A DNA stretch of 56,293 nucleotides from the NCBI RefSeq assembly GCF_902153245.2, contig NZ_CABFWF030000011.1:297497-353789 (forward strand), written 5' to 3'. The notes below the pieces were generated by a model that was given only the letters and a program-made list of their open reading frames with translations, did not search any database and had not been told where the DNA came from. Source of the stretch: Pseudorhizobium endolithicum. GTDB lineage: Bacteria; Pseudomonadota; Alphaproteobacteria; Rhizobiales; Rhizobiaceae. Each line of letters begins with the position of its first letter. Position 1 is the stretch's first letter. A program made the translations under genes and the position numbers. Shown here piece after piece: positions 43,344 through 51,946 of the stretch.

Positions 43344-43594
43344 GACAGGTCAACTTCGCGAGTCGCGATGACCGATCGAGACGGATCGAAATCGATATTC
43401 GACAATCCAGGCATGGAAAGGGCATCGACAAGATTGTGACGCTTACCTGTCAGACGCTCAAACTCCCCATAGGTCATCAACACGTGCGAAGGTCTGCCTC
43501 GATCTGTGATAACGACCGGTCCCGCTTCAGCAGCTTTTTTTGCTCTGCCAACATCATGATTCAATTCGCGGCTCGTCAAGCTGAGAGTGGCCAT
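43340..43594 (-). CDS. Phd/YefM-family antitoxin
   Basis: An 84-aa protein: MATLSLTSRELNHDVGRAKK, then AGPVVITDRGRPSHVLMTYGEFERLTG, a classic Phd/YefM DNA-binding fold. The C-terminal FDPSRSVIATREVDLS would wrap the PIN toxin. ATG 43594 has GGAG upstream; the frame is open to 43624 but that part is not homologous. It should repress its own operon together with the toxin. Confidence 0.9.
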   Translation of the reverse strand: MATLSLTSRELNHDVGRAKKAAEAGPVVITDRGRPSHVLMTYGEFERLTGKRHNLVDALSMPGLSNIDFDPSRSVIATREVDLS

Positions 43595-43724
43595 ATGCGT
43601 CTCCATGTAGGAACATACGTACATATAGCGCCTTCATGCTCCCTGCGCAACGCCCTCCTGGCACTACGTAGCTGCCCAGGCTTTTCGCTTTCCCAAATTC
43701 CTTCTCTTGAATGCCGCCAACTCT

Positions 43725-43740
43725 GACGGTATATAGCGTC
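43725..43740. promoter_or_regulatory. Possible operator of the Xre/RES toxin-antitoxin operon
   Basis: GACG-N8-CGTC (centre GTATATAG) lies about 35 nt before the antitoxin start, where an autorepressor would bind near the promoter. Recognised by symmetry only. Confidence 0.35.
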
Positions 43741-43773
43741 ATAATAATTGGCACCAAAAGCCGGAGGTAAACC

Positions 43774-44124
43774 ATGGGTATCGCGCAATATGCTGACGAA
43801 GGGCTTTTTTCGCCGCGGAAGATTGCCGACGTCCTGCGCACCACGAGCGAGGAAATTGCCCGAACGGCCGGACTCGGCAAGGATGCAATCCAACGGAAGG
43901 ACCGGATTCGGTCCGACAAGACGCAGCGCCGTCTGCGCGAGATGACCGAGGTCGTCAACAAGATGGAGCCGCGCTTCGGGTCGGCCCTTATGGCCTATGC
44001 TTGGTATCGCTCAGAGCCTTTGCCGGGCTTCTCTGGAATGACAGCGATGCAGTTGGTCCGGGAGGGGCGTGCGGACGAGGTTCTCGATTATATCGATGCG
44101 GTCGATGCCGGCATTCACGCATGA
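43774..44124 (+). CDS. Xre/MbcA/ParS-type antitoxin (DUF2384)
   Basis: A 116-aa protein. A divergent HTH lies near the N-terminus (FSPRKIADVLRTTSEEIARTAGL). The DUF2384 C-terminal part reads MEPRFGSALMAYAWYRSEPLPGFSGMTAMQLVREGRADEVLDYID. This family neutralises RES toxins by covering the NAD site. GGAGG precedes the ATG by 7 nt. Its end overlaps the likely start of the toxin gene. Confidence 0.9.
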   Translation: MGIAQYADEGLFSPRKIADVLRTTSEEIARTAGLGKDAIQRKDRIRSDKTQRRLREMTEVVNKMEPRFGSALMAYAWYRSEPLPGFSGMTAMQLVREGRADEVLDYIDAVDAGIHA

Positions 44125-44629
44125 AAAGAGGATGCGATATGAAGGCGCACTCTTTCGAGCCCTGAACCCGATCAATGCGCGCGAGCCAATGTCCGGGCGC
44201 GGGGCTGTGCTGTATGGAGGTCGCTTCAACAAGAAGGGCACACCAGCGCTCTACACCTGCCTCACGGTGATGACTGCCCTTCGCGAGGCCAATCAGGCCG
44301 GTAGCCTGCAGCCGACGACGTTGATCTCTTACGACGCCGACATAGGTCGGGTATTCGACACCAGAGACGAGGTCGCGTTGCTGGCCGAAGGGACGACCCC
44401 GTCATCTCTCGCAGACCCGACATGGCGAGACCAGATGAAGGCGAGCGGCGAGGCCCACACCCAGGCTTTCGCCCGACACCTCGCCGCCGCAGGTTATCAC
44501 GGCTTGCTTGTCAGAAGCTTCGCGCCCGGCGCGAACGCTGACGATCTCAACCTGGTCCTTTGGCAATGGGGTGCGACCGCCCCCGCGCGCTTGACGCTGA
44601 TTGATGACGAGAAGCGACTTTCGCGATAG
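44105..44629 (+). CDS. RES-domain toxin (NAD-degrading)
   Basis: A protein of about 174 aa. The RES fold reads RYEGALFRALNPINAREPMS, GAVLYGGRFNKKGTPALYTC and ALREANQAG, ending LIDDEKRLSR. RES toxins such as MbcT use phosphate or water to destroy NAD+. The R...Y...E core is present, so it should be active. ATG 44105 overlaps the antitoxin by 20 nt; ATG 44132 is a possible later start. Confidence 0.9.
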   Translation: MPAFTHEKRMRYEGALFRALNPINAREPMSGRGAVLYGGRFNKKGTPALYTCLTVMTALREANQAGSLQPTTLISYDADIGRVFDTRDEVALLAEGTTPSSLADPTWRDQMKASGEAHTQAFARHLAAAGYHGLLVRSFAPGANADDLNLVLWQWGATAPARLTLIDDEKRLSR

Positions 44630-44959
44630 CGACAATCGGCCTCCGCCTCGTCGCCACATGGTGAGAACCAACTGCACCGTCAGAATGCTGGTTCAAAGCA
44701 AACTAGGCGGCTCCCTCCAATCTTTTTTACGTTTCGACCTTCCTCGGACACTATCGGACAGACGAGACGTTTGACCCAAAGACCGCTGAACCTTCCAACT
44801 TGCCGCTGTCGCTACCGCGAGTAAATGGCCATGCATAATGACGCGATAAACCTGCCGCGGCAAGAAGCTGTCAATCGCGTCAATCTTGGCCCCTCCTATA
44901 GACGATCAGCGCTTCGCCTAACCAGCGGCCGGGTTGCAGAGGGTAGGCCAAGTGCCGGT

Positions 44960-45075
44960 GGCGGGCATCTTCGGCTTTGACTTTGGGGAGTTTTTGAAGC
45001 TCCAGGATGCGATTCCGCTCTCGATAATATCGTAGTGATGGGTCAATCGGTCGAGGAGAGTAGGGCCCAGCTGTG
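44960..45075 (-). pseudogene. IstB (IS21 helper ATPase) C-terminal remnant
   Basis: The reverse strand reads TLLDRLTHHYDIIESG and SWSFKNSPKSKPKMP, the familiar end of IS21-family IstB proteins (LLDRLTHHCDIVETGN... in intact ones). Nothing else of IstA or IstB is seen, so the element was lost or cut. The rest of 44630-45143 shows no gene. Confidence 0.6.
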
Positions 45076-45143
45076 AAGATTTGCAGCTTGCTGATCAGGG
45101 GAGAAGGCATGTTGCGTCCGACAGGTGAACATCGAGGACCTGT

Positions 45144-45635
45144 CTAGCTTGATCCTGAATCTATCTCGGAGTCCTTCGGCAGGATCAGCGGGATCGCTGC
45201 TAGGATGATCAAGACGACGACGGTCGACAACACGGCAGTTGCTTCTAGCCCCAGGCCCGCGATCACGCCGATCCCGGCAGTGGCCCAGATGTTTGCAGCA
45301 GTGGTAAGGCCTTCGACCCGACGCTGTGCCGATCGAACCATGATAGCGCCTGCTCCCAGAAAGCCTATCCCCTGGACGACGCCCTGCAGTACGCGCGACA
45401 GATCCGCGATCTGCATCCCGCTCTGTAGTGGACCTATGACGAAGAGTGCCGCACCCACGGCAACCAGCATGTGAGTTCGCACCCCCGCGCTTCTCCCCTT
45501 GCGCTCACGTTCGTATCCGAGAATTCCACCCAGCGCCGCCGCGATCACCAGACGCACCGTGATCAGGGTGATGGTGCCCACGTCTGGAATGTCCGAGAAC
45601 TCCTTGGCAAGGCTCAACCAAATTTCCTCTCCCAC
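45144..45635 (-). CDS. MgtC/SapB family inner-membrane protein
   Basis: A 163-aa protein with about five hydrophobic segments. LVIAAALGGILGYERERKGRSAGVRTHMLVAVGAALF and GIGFLGAGAIM are the MgtC signature; the acidic residue and RxxGxRTH loop are intact. Members affect adaptation to low magnesium and the proton-driven ATP synthase. I chose GTG 45635 with GAGGA 7 nt before it; the frame is open to 45704 but that part is not family-like. It lies divergent from the P450 gene. Confidence 0.88.
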   Translation of the reverse strand: MGEEIWLSLAKEFSDIPDVGTITLITVRLVIAAALGGILGYERERKGRSAGVRTHMLVAVGAALFVIGPLQSGMQIADLSRVLQGVVQGIGFLGAGAIMVRSAQRRVEGLTTAANIWATAGIGVIAGLGLEATAVLSTVVVLIILAAIPLILPKDSEIDSGSS

Positions 45636-45912
45636 GGCAGCGTCCTCATATGCGGGTTGCAAACTGGCTTTGATGGGAATGCCATACAAAAACGTCAACG
45701 ACAATCGCGTGGCAGGGATACAGCTCGCCTCCTCTCGGACTGCGACGCCGATAGTCTCGCCATCACCGAGAACGCTTAGCGGCGTGGCCGCAGGGTTTCA
45801 CGGTGCGATGCAGGCAGCTCCTAAAACTACGGAACATCGAGGCTCTTTCGCTGTTCACACGGCAGTGCCCGAGGGTGGCCTTAGGAATCGGGGAAGAGTT
45901 GCTTTGAACAAC

Positions 45913-47262
45913 ATGAGTAGCAAGCCGAAGCCGATGGGGCCGATCATTCCGATCTCGACGGCTCAAGCCCTCGTCTCCCTCGTCAGGAATCCGCTCGACG
46001 CAGTTCCGCCGTCCATCTTCACCGAGCCAATGGTGTTCGCGAGAACCGCCGGCGACGTCAAGGTCTGGATTGCCGATCCGGTTCTGGTGCACGAGGCACT
46101 GGTCAAGAACGCGGATGCTCTGGGCAAAGGCGATCAGGTGCGTCGTGCTCTCGGGCCTGCCCTTGGAGAGGGCCTCCTGACGGCTGACGGCAGCCATTGG
46201 AAGTGGCAGCGCCAGTCGGTTGCCAGCGCATTCCGCCCCGCCTCTCTACAGGAACTCCAGCCCATGATGATCGCGGCGGCCGAACATGCCCGCGACCGAC
46301 TGCTCCAACAGTCTCCTGGCGTTGTTGACATCGGGCACGAAATGATGCGGACCACCTTTGACATCATCGTGCAGACGATGATGTCCGGCGGCCACGGGAT
46401 TGATGTCGGTCGCGTCGAACGCAGTATCACTGACTACCTGGATCCAAGCGGCTGGACCTTCGCCCTGGGCGTCATCGGCGCGCCGGACTGGATGCCCTAC
46501 CCCGGCCGACGGAGAGCATTGGCCGCCGTCAAATTCCTCCGCTCCAGTCTCGCCCGCGTTATCGCAGAGAGACGTCGCGGCGGTGAAGAGCGCAACGACC
46601 TAATCTCGATGCTTCTCGCGGCAAAGGATCCGGAAACCGAACGAACCATGACCGACGATGAAATGGTCGATAACCTGATGACCTTCATCACCGCAGGTCA
46701 CGAGACCACGGCACTCGGGCTTGCATGGACTTTCGATCTCCTTTCACGGCATCCCGAAATCGAGCAGAAGGTTCTGAAAGAGATCGCTTCGGTGTCGAGT
46801 GGCCGTCAAATCGCCTCGGATCACATCCCAATGCTGACATACACGAGGCAGGTCTTCTCCGAAGCCATGCGCCTCTACCCGCCGGCGTCAATCATCACCC
46901 GCACCGCGTTGAGAGACTTCAGGCTTGGTGAGTTCCTGATCCCAACCGGGGCTGTGATGTTCGTCCCGATATACGCCCTCCACAGGCATTCTTTGATCTG
47001 GCAGGACCCCGAGGTCTTCGACCCGCAACGCTTTTCAACCGAGGCCACCAAGGAGAGGCACCGCTTCGCGTACATCCCTTTCGGCGCTGGCCCTCGGGTC
47101 TGTATCGGAAGCGGCTTCGCCTTGATGGAGGCGGTCGCCGTACTCGCAGTGATCCTCCAGACGGTCAGCCTGACCAGTGTCGCCGAACAGCCGCCCAAGC
47201 CCCTGATGAAGGTGACGCTGCGGCCCAAGAAGAGCCTGATGATGAAGGTGCGCGCGCGTTAG
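45913..47262 (+). CDS. Cytochrome P450
   Basis: A 449-aa P450. The I helix has AGHETTALG (oxygen-activating A/G-x-x-T), the K helix has EAMR (ExxR), and the heme loop FGAGPRVCIG carries the iron ligand C397. There is no membrane anchor, so it is soluble. It should hydroxylate a small organic substrate but needs a ferredoxin and reductase, and none is encoded in the window. A TTG at 45904 with GGAAGAG before it is an alternative start. The last 30 codons and the 3' flank are duplicated at 18.9 kb. Confidence 0.93.
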   Translation: MSSKPKPMGPIIPISTAQALVSLVRNPLDAVPPSIFTEPMVFARTAGDVKVWIADPVLVHEALVKNADALGKGDQVRRALGPALGEGLLTADGSHWKWQRQSVASAFRPASLQELQPMMIAAAEHARDRLLQQSPGVVDIGHEMMRTTFDIIVQTMMSGGHGIDVGRVERSITDYLDPSGWTFALGVIGAPDWMPYPGRRRALAAVKFLRSSLARVIAERRRGGEERNDLISMLLAAKDPETERTMTDDEMVDNLMTFITAGHETTALGLAWTFDLLSRHPEIEQKVLKEIASVSSGRQIASDHIPMLTYTRQVFSEAMRLYPPASIITRTALRDFRLGEFLIPTGAVMFVPIYALHRHSLIWQDPEVFDPQRFSTEATKERHRFAYIPFGAGPRVCIGSGFALMEAVAVLAVILQTVSLTSVAEQPPKPLMKVTLRPKKSLMMKVRAR

Positions 47263-47305
47263 CGCCCCTCCACTCGGCTCGATAGTAGTTGCGGCCTTGA
47301 AGGGA
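47167..47305 (+). repeat. P450 3'-end segment repeated at 18863-19001
   Basis: This is the parent copy, continuous with the intact P450 gene. Same orientation as the 18.9-kb copy; the two are direct repeats 28.3 kb apart. Confidence 0.85.
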
Positions 47306-47393
47306 TACGGACGTAAGAGCGAGTAGTTGAAATGCGTACGGAAGCTCGTCATCCTCGGCTTCCGGTGGTGGTGCTGCAATTGAACGTGTGAGG

Positions 47394-47792
47394 CTACCTA
47401 GTCCAGTCTTCCACCAATAAGCCGGATACGCGATCAAACTCTCGGCGATTATTGGTGACTATGATCAGTCTGCGCGAGCGAGCTTGTCCGGCAATGAGTT
47501 GATCATATGGGCCTATCGGAGCCCTGTTGCCCGCCAGTTCGGCACGCAATTGCCCCGCATGCCTGGCAGTCGGTTCATCGTAAGGCAACACCTCGAGGCG
47601 CGCCGCGAAGCCCTTTATAACGGGAAGATTCTTTTAGGGCTGGCTGACTTTTCCGCTCGGTAAACTAGCTTCATAAAGCTGACCGAACTGATGCAGTTGA
47701 TCATGGAACCGATTGAACGCCTCGCGCACCTACCGCGGTCGATTCTTGATCGTAAAGATGCAGATGCTGGTGTCCAGCATGTACTTGAGCAT
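47394..47792 (-). pseudogene. VapC PIN toxin broken by two in-frame stops
   Basis: Starting at ATG 47792 within the vapB stop (TAATG), the frame reads MLKYMLDTSICIFTIKNRPR, a TAG, then VREAFNRFHDQL, a divergent middle, a TAA, then KNLPVIKGFAARLEVLPYDE and RAPIGPYDQLIAGQARSRRL to the end at 47394. The order and frame match a normal ~132-residue VapC. Two nonsense codons and an altered centre make an active RNase impossible. A late 65-codon open piece survives. Confidence 0.88.
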
Positions 47793-48028
47793 TAGGACGC
47801 CTCGCGTTCCTGCGAAGCAGGCTGATCACGTTCACTCATGAAGTCAGCTGTTGCCGCCGCTCCTTCAAACCAGCTGTCCCAAACCTCGCCAGCAGGTGCG
47901 ATAATGCGCGTGCGTCCCACCGCAACGATATCGACTCGCTTCACATCATCAGGCAAAGCGACCGCCTTTGGCAGACAGATCACCTGGCTCCGGTTGCTCT
48001 GGAATACTGCCCCCTGCTCCATCTGCAT
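47792..48028 (-). CDS. VapB antitoxin (AbrB/SpoVT type), orphaned
   Basis: A 78-aa protein: GAVFQSNRSQVICLPKAVAL is the swapped-hairpin AbrB DNA-binding domain, followed by VDIVAVGRTRIIAPAGEVWDSWF. It is complete and overlaps the broken vapC gene. Two GGATATA direct repeats at 48077-48083 and 48090-48096 may be its operator. With no toxin to restrain, it may now only repress its own promoter. Confidence 0.87.
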   Translation of the reverse strand: MQMEQGAVFQSNRSQVICLPKAVALPDDVKRVDIVAVGRTRIIAPAGEVWDSWFEGAAATADFMSERDQPASQEREAS

Positions 48029-48802
48029 AAATCGATATTCTCGAACAACGACATCGCTTACCTAGTCTTCTTGTTGGGATATATCAATAGGATATACTTC
48101 AGGACCCGCCCACTAACATTGATTAGCGCTACCGCCTGTTGCCCGCGCAGTTGAACGATACGGACTGAGGACCAAGACGATTCTGGTCCCACAAACTTGG
48201 TTACGATCTAACGCTTTCGGACCAGCCTTTGGCGCTGAACCTGCTTCGCATGTGACCAGCGACAGCGGCCAGACTGCTATCAACACAATCCTCCAAAGGC
48301 GTAAGCTTACCAAGAGGTGTGTAGCCAGGAGCTTGAGCTGTGTGATGCCGCTGAAGGCGTCTTGAGCTTTCATCAGGGCTTGAAGTTATCGCAGCCGGTC
48401 ACCGGCGCAATGTCCGCCTTCATCTCCAGGGGATAAATGGCGGTGTGCGCGTCAGATCGGTCTCGCGGAACCGAGGCTGGCATGGCCGGATCGATGAGAT
48501 CAGGAAGGCCCGCCGTTTCGTGATTTGGAGAGGGGAGAGCGGATACGGCACGAAGGGCGCCATGACGTCATTGTCCTCGACAATACCGGTGGTCGATCTC
48601 TTTGCATATCGATTCTGCAATCAATCGCGAGGACCGCCTCCTCGCCCGCCGGCATCTTCAACCGGAATGGGAAAGGGCTGCCATTCTCCCTCGACAGGTC
48701 TTACATCCGCAGGGAACGTGACCCTGTTGCAGCTCAACGGCCCGCGGTTGCTCCATAGATGCGGGGAGAGGGTTGGCATATGCCGGCCCAGACGACGTGC
48801 CG
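48029..48802. other. 770-bp region without a recognised gene
   Basis: Both strands have short open frames. One on the reverse strand (48113-48373, 86 codons, MKAQDAFSGITQLKLLATHL with a hydrophobic stretch and a Cys) could be a small exported peptide but has no family support. The rest looks decayed. Confidence 0.4.
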
Positions 48803-49534
48803 CTACCAAGCGACGGAGCCTTCGGGCGCGACGAATTGGCCAGAGACCGCATTGTCCTTGAGCAAGGCATATTGGACCGGCAGACGTGCTCCCTCTTCGG
48901 GCGTCATGTAACCATTGCCTCCCGTCAGGTCCGTCTTGACATAACCCGGCGCCACCGAGTTAACGACGATCGAGCTATCCTTAAGTTCAGCAGCGAGCTG
49001 CACCGTCAGCATGTTCAACGCTGCCTTTGAAGCGTTGTAGCCAATCAGGCGTGCCTCATAGTAGGGCGAGGTCGGATCACCATTCACCGTGAGTGAGCCC
49101 AGCGTTGTCGCCAGATTGACGATGCGGCCAGCGCTCGACCTGTGCAAGAGCGGTAACATAGCCTGGGTGACGGCCAGGGCGCCGAGAAAGTTCGTCTCCA
49201 TCAACCGCCTTGCCGCACCAACCGTTGCCACGGACGGCGGACCATCCTCAGCATCGACAATGCCGGCATTGTTGACAAGGATGTCGAGCTTGCCGTGTCG
49301 CGCCAAGATCGCTTTGGCAGCAACAGGGATCGTCTCTTCTCTGTTGAGGTCTATTTCAATGGCCTCCACGTCCAATCCGGCCTTAGACAATTCAAGCGCA
49401 GCCGCTTCACCGCGGGCGACGTCCCGCGCGCCCATGAATACTGTGACGCCGGCCTCCGCCAGTTGTTTCGCAATCTCCAAGCCAATGCCTTTGTTTGCCC
49501 CTGTTACGAGCGCGATTTTCTTGTTGTCAGCCAT
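48803..49534 (-). CDS. Short-chain dehydrogenase/reductase
   Basis: A 243-aa SDR. The cofactor motif is LVTGANKGIGLEIAKQLAE, NNAG is intact (LDILVNNAGI), and the active-site YNASKAALN follows RLIG. The GARD stretch after strand 2 favours NADPH. AAAGGT lies 7 nt before ATG 49534. It resembles carbonyl reductases that act on small aldehydes or ketones. The divergent TetR gene is very likely its repressor. Confidence 0.9.
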   Translation of the reverse strand: MADNKKIALVTGANKGIGLEIAKQLAEAGVTVFMGARDVARGEAAALELSKAGLDVEAIEIDLNREETIPVAAKAILARHGKLDILVNNAGIVDAEDGPPSVATVGAARRLMETNFLGALAVTQAMLPLLHRSSAGRIVNLATTLGSLTVNGDPTSPYYEARLIGYNASKAALNMLTVQLAAELKDSSIVVNSVAPGYVKTDLTGGNGYMTPEEGARLPVQYALLKDNAVSGQFVAPEGSVAW

Positions 49535-49605
49535 CAATTGACCTTTGCATCTTGGAAACACGCAGCCGTAATATATGAAGGATAGTTCGACTTTTGGATT
49601 CGCAT

Positions 49606-50262
49606 ATGGACGTCTTACCTCCTCGCCACCTGAAAGCCCGCAAACAACCACGTCAGGCCCGGGCAGCAACCACAATTGACGCGATTTTCGAGGCGACTAT
49701 TCAGGTTTTGATTGCCGAAGGGACCCACCGGCTGACGACTACGCGCGTGGCTGAGCGCGCCGGGGTCTCAGTCGGCACGATGTACCAGTATTTTCCGCAT
49801 AAGCAGTCCCTGCTCTATGCGCTCAATGAACGTTATCTAGACCGACTGGCGCATAGGGTGGAAGTGACCTGCCTTGCCCACCATGGCAGGACGACAGGCG
49901 AGATGGTCGAAGCACTGATCGCCACCTATTGGGAAGCAAAGACGGAGCGCAGCGATGTCACGCGCGCGCTCTATAGCTCTGCAGTCGAGCTGGATAATGA
50001 GGCGTTGATTGATGCTTTCGCCAAGCGCATGGATGCCGCGACCAGGGTGATGCTGGTGAGCGCTCCCAATAATCGCTACACCGACATCGGTCTCATCAAC
50101 GTCACGCTGCTTTCGGTTATCTTTGGAACGGTCAGAAATGTTTTCGAACGCAATCTGCCTCCATCGGACCAGAATGCCATTCGTGATGAGTTGAAGCGCA
50201 TGTGCCTTGCCTATCTCACCATGGCAGGCGGTGAGACGTGTGCGACGATCCAAGTTGCCTGA
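49606..50262 (+). CDS. TetR-family regulator
   Basis: A 218-aa protein with the N-terminal TetR helix-turn-helix, RLTTTRVAERAGVSVGTMYQYFPHKQSLLYALNERY, at about residues 40-75, and a helical ligand domain behind. It is divergent from the SDR gene, with about 70 bp between, and probably represses it. ATG 49606 is preferred to an in-frame TTG at 49594. Confidence 0.9.
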   Translation: MDVLPPRHLKARKQPRQARAATTIDAIFEATIQVLIAEGTHRLTTTRVAERAGVSVGTMYQYFPHKQSLLYALNERYLDRLAHRVEVTCLAHHGRTTGEMVEALIATYWEAKTERSDVTRALYSSAVELDNEALIDAFAKRMDAATRVMLVSAPNNRYTDIGLINVTLLSVIFGTVRNVFERNLPPSDQNAIRDELKRMCLAYLTMAGGETCATIQVA

Positions 50263-50274
50263 GGAACCCTGTTG

Positions 50275-50697
50275 ATGCTTCGGGACATGAGCGGCACGTT
50301 GGCCTTCGTTGAGGTTGTCGAGCGGGGAAGCTTCACCGCAGCGGCCGAGAGCCTGAGAACATCGAAGGCGCGGATCAGCAAGAAAGTGCAGGATCTGGAA
50401 CAGAGGCTGGGTGTAAAGCTGCTTCACCGAACCACCCGCAACATACGTTTGACAGAGGCGGGATCGATCTATTTCGCGCGCCTTACTGGAGACGCAGAGA
50501 GTGCAGTCGAGCAGGTGCATGGGAGACCCTCTGGATGGCTGAGGGTGGCGGCGCCCCGTTGGTTGGTCACCAAGGCCCTCGCCCCGCTTATGGTCGGGTT
50601 TCGGGAAGCTTATCCGAAGGTCAAGCTGCAACTTCTTCTCGACCACGACGTCAAGAACATCGTGCATGAGGATATTGACGTCGCCTGCCGCTTGTAG
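50275..50697 (+). pseudogene. Truncated LysR-type regulator
   Basis: A 140-codon frame with a normal LysR helix-turn-helix (FVEVVERGSFTAAAESLRTSKARISKKVQDLEQRLGVKLL) and the start of the effector domain (GWLRVAAPRWLVTKALAPLM), then a stop at about half the normal length. What follows is part of a different gene. A deletion joined the two. The fragment could still bind DNA but not sense a ligand. Confidence 0.85.
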
Positions 50698-50731
50698 GAC
50701 GGCCCAATGCCCAGTTCCAACCTTGCCGCCC

Positions 50732-51012
50732 GTGGTCCGGGACGGCAAGCCCGGCTTTGAGAACGCGACCCTGCATGTTCCCGCGCGTGAGCTCGAATTC
50801 TGGTTGAAGACCCCTGCAGAGGCGCGGCCGAAAGGCCTCAACCAGCAGCGGTTCCAGGAAGCAGAGGAGTGCCTTCGGCCATATCTGCAGCGCGGTCGGG
50901 TGGAAGTGTTCCAAGATGATGAGGAAGTGATTTCGGGTTTCCAATCAATCCTACGCCTGGACATACTCCGGGCCACAGCGTCGCGATGGCCCGCCTGAGC
51001 GGGCGTAGATGA
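50732..51012 (+). pseudogene. MBL-fold hydrolase remnant
   Basis: VVRDGKPGFENATLHVPARE, LEFWLKTPAEARPKGLNQQR and VEVFQDDEEVISGFQSI read in one frame, then after a shift near 50947 PTPGHTPGHSVAMARLSGRR and a stop. The TPGHTPGH motif is a hallmark of metallo-beta-lactamase-fold hydrolases. Both ends are missing. It directly follows the broken LysR gene. Confidence 0.8.
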
Positions 51013-51058
51013 TCGCACCGATTGGTGCTATAATCGCATCAACATCTGGGAGCTACCT

Positions 51059-51259
51059 ATGCGATCTACTATTAGTCTTGACGACAACCTCCTGGAACGG
51101 GCCAAGTCCCTTACAGGCACAAAGGAAACGGCGGCTCTTGTGCGTCAAGCACTCGAGACTTTGGTACGAGTCGAATCCGGCAAACGATTGATCGCCCTTG
51201 GCGGCACTATGCCCGAGGCCGAGGTAGCGCCTCGCCGCCGGAGCGAAGTGAGCAAGTGA
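51059..51259 (+). CDS. VapB antitoxin
   Basis: A 66-aa protein: MRSTISLDDNLLERAKSLTG, then KETAALVRQALETLVRVESG, the ribbon-helix-helix pattern of VapB antitoxins, and a basic tail. Its stop overlaps the GTG start of the toxin (GTGA). Confidence 0.9.
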   Translation: MRSTISLDDNLLERAKSLTGTKETAALVRQALETLVRVESGKRLIALGGTMPEAEVAPRRRSEVSK

Positions 51260-51639
51260 TCCTTGTCGATAGCTCAATCTGGATTGATCATTTTCGACAC
51301 GCCGACTCGGAGTTGACCACAATCATCGGAAATGATCAGTTGCTTTGCCACCCTTTCGTTGTTGGCGAACTGGCCCTGGGCAGTCTGCGAGATCGTGATG
51401 CGGTATTAGCGTTTCTTGCAGCTCAGCGTGAGGCAGTGGTCGCGACCCATGCAGAGGTAATGACCGTCATTGACCGCTATTCGGTCTTCAGCATGGGGAT
51501 CGGCTACACTGATGCACACCTGTTGACTTCAACCCTCCTCGATCGACGATCAAGCTTGTGGACGAGGGATAAACGCCTGGCGGCTGCGGCTCAGAAGGTT
51601 GGCGCTGCGCTTTATCCTTCCGCGAATATTCCTCACTAG
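51256..51639 (+). CDS. VapC PIN-domain toxin, intact
   Basis: A 127-aa PIN RNase: MILVDSSIWIDHFRHADSEL with the first Asp, LLCHPFVVGELALGSL with the Glu, and IGYTDAHLLTSTLL and LWTRDKRLAAAA with the later Asp residues. All four acidic positions are present. The GTG start overlaps the vapB stop, giving coupled translation. This is the best preserved VapBC pair of the window. Confidence 0.92.
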   Translation: MILVDSSIWIDHFRHADSELTTIIGNDQLLCHPFVVGELALGSLRDRDAVLAFLAAQREAVVATHAEVMTVIDRYSVFSMGIGYTDAHLLTSTLLDRRSSLWTRDKRLAAAAQKVGAALYPSANIPH

Positions 51640-51946
51640 ACATCCGCCGAGGAGCTTTCGAAGCGCTGGTAGCTGAGGTCTTGATGAGATGAGAACCGCC
51701 GACTCAGTAGTTGCGTACGCGAGCGCAAGGAACGCGTTGGGAACCATATCCGACAAAAAAACGACGCCATGAAGGGCAAACAGCAGCAATTTGAGTTTCG
51801 CACCCCATGGGCCTTCCGCCGCTGGCGCAATATCTACGCTAAGTTAGGCGCCGCGACAGCTCCTATGGCTGAGCTAGAGGAATAAAGCTGCCGCCGTCTT
51901 CGCCTTGAAGAGAATCGAACCTACGGCCCTACGCATGGCCTTCTGC
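51640..51946. other. 300-bp intergenic region, no gene recognised
   Basis: No convincing frame. It ends in a 26-bp segment repeated at 53317 (see the repeat entries). Confidence 0.4.
51904..51929. repeat. 26-bp imperfect repeat, copy 1
   Basis: The segment begins CTTGAAGAGAATCGAACC. It matches 53317-53342 in the same orientation with three differences over 26 positions. It resembles the complement of a tRNA T arm (GGTTCGATTC), but the stem does not pair. Confidence 0.6.

Noticed and set aside
48113..48373. A small lipoprotein-like gene on the reverse strand
   Set aside because: A hydrophobic stretch and a Cys are present but the lipobox is poor, the ribosome site is absent and the rest is not protein-like.
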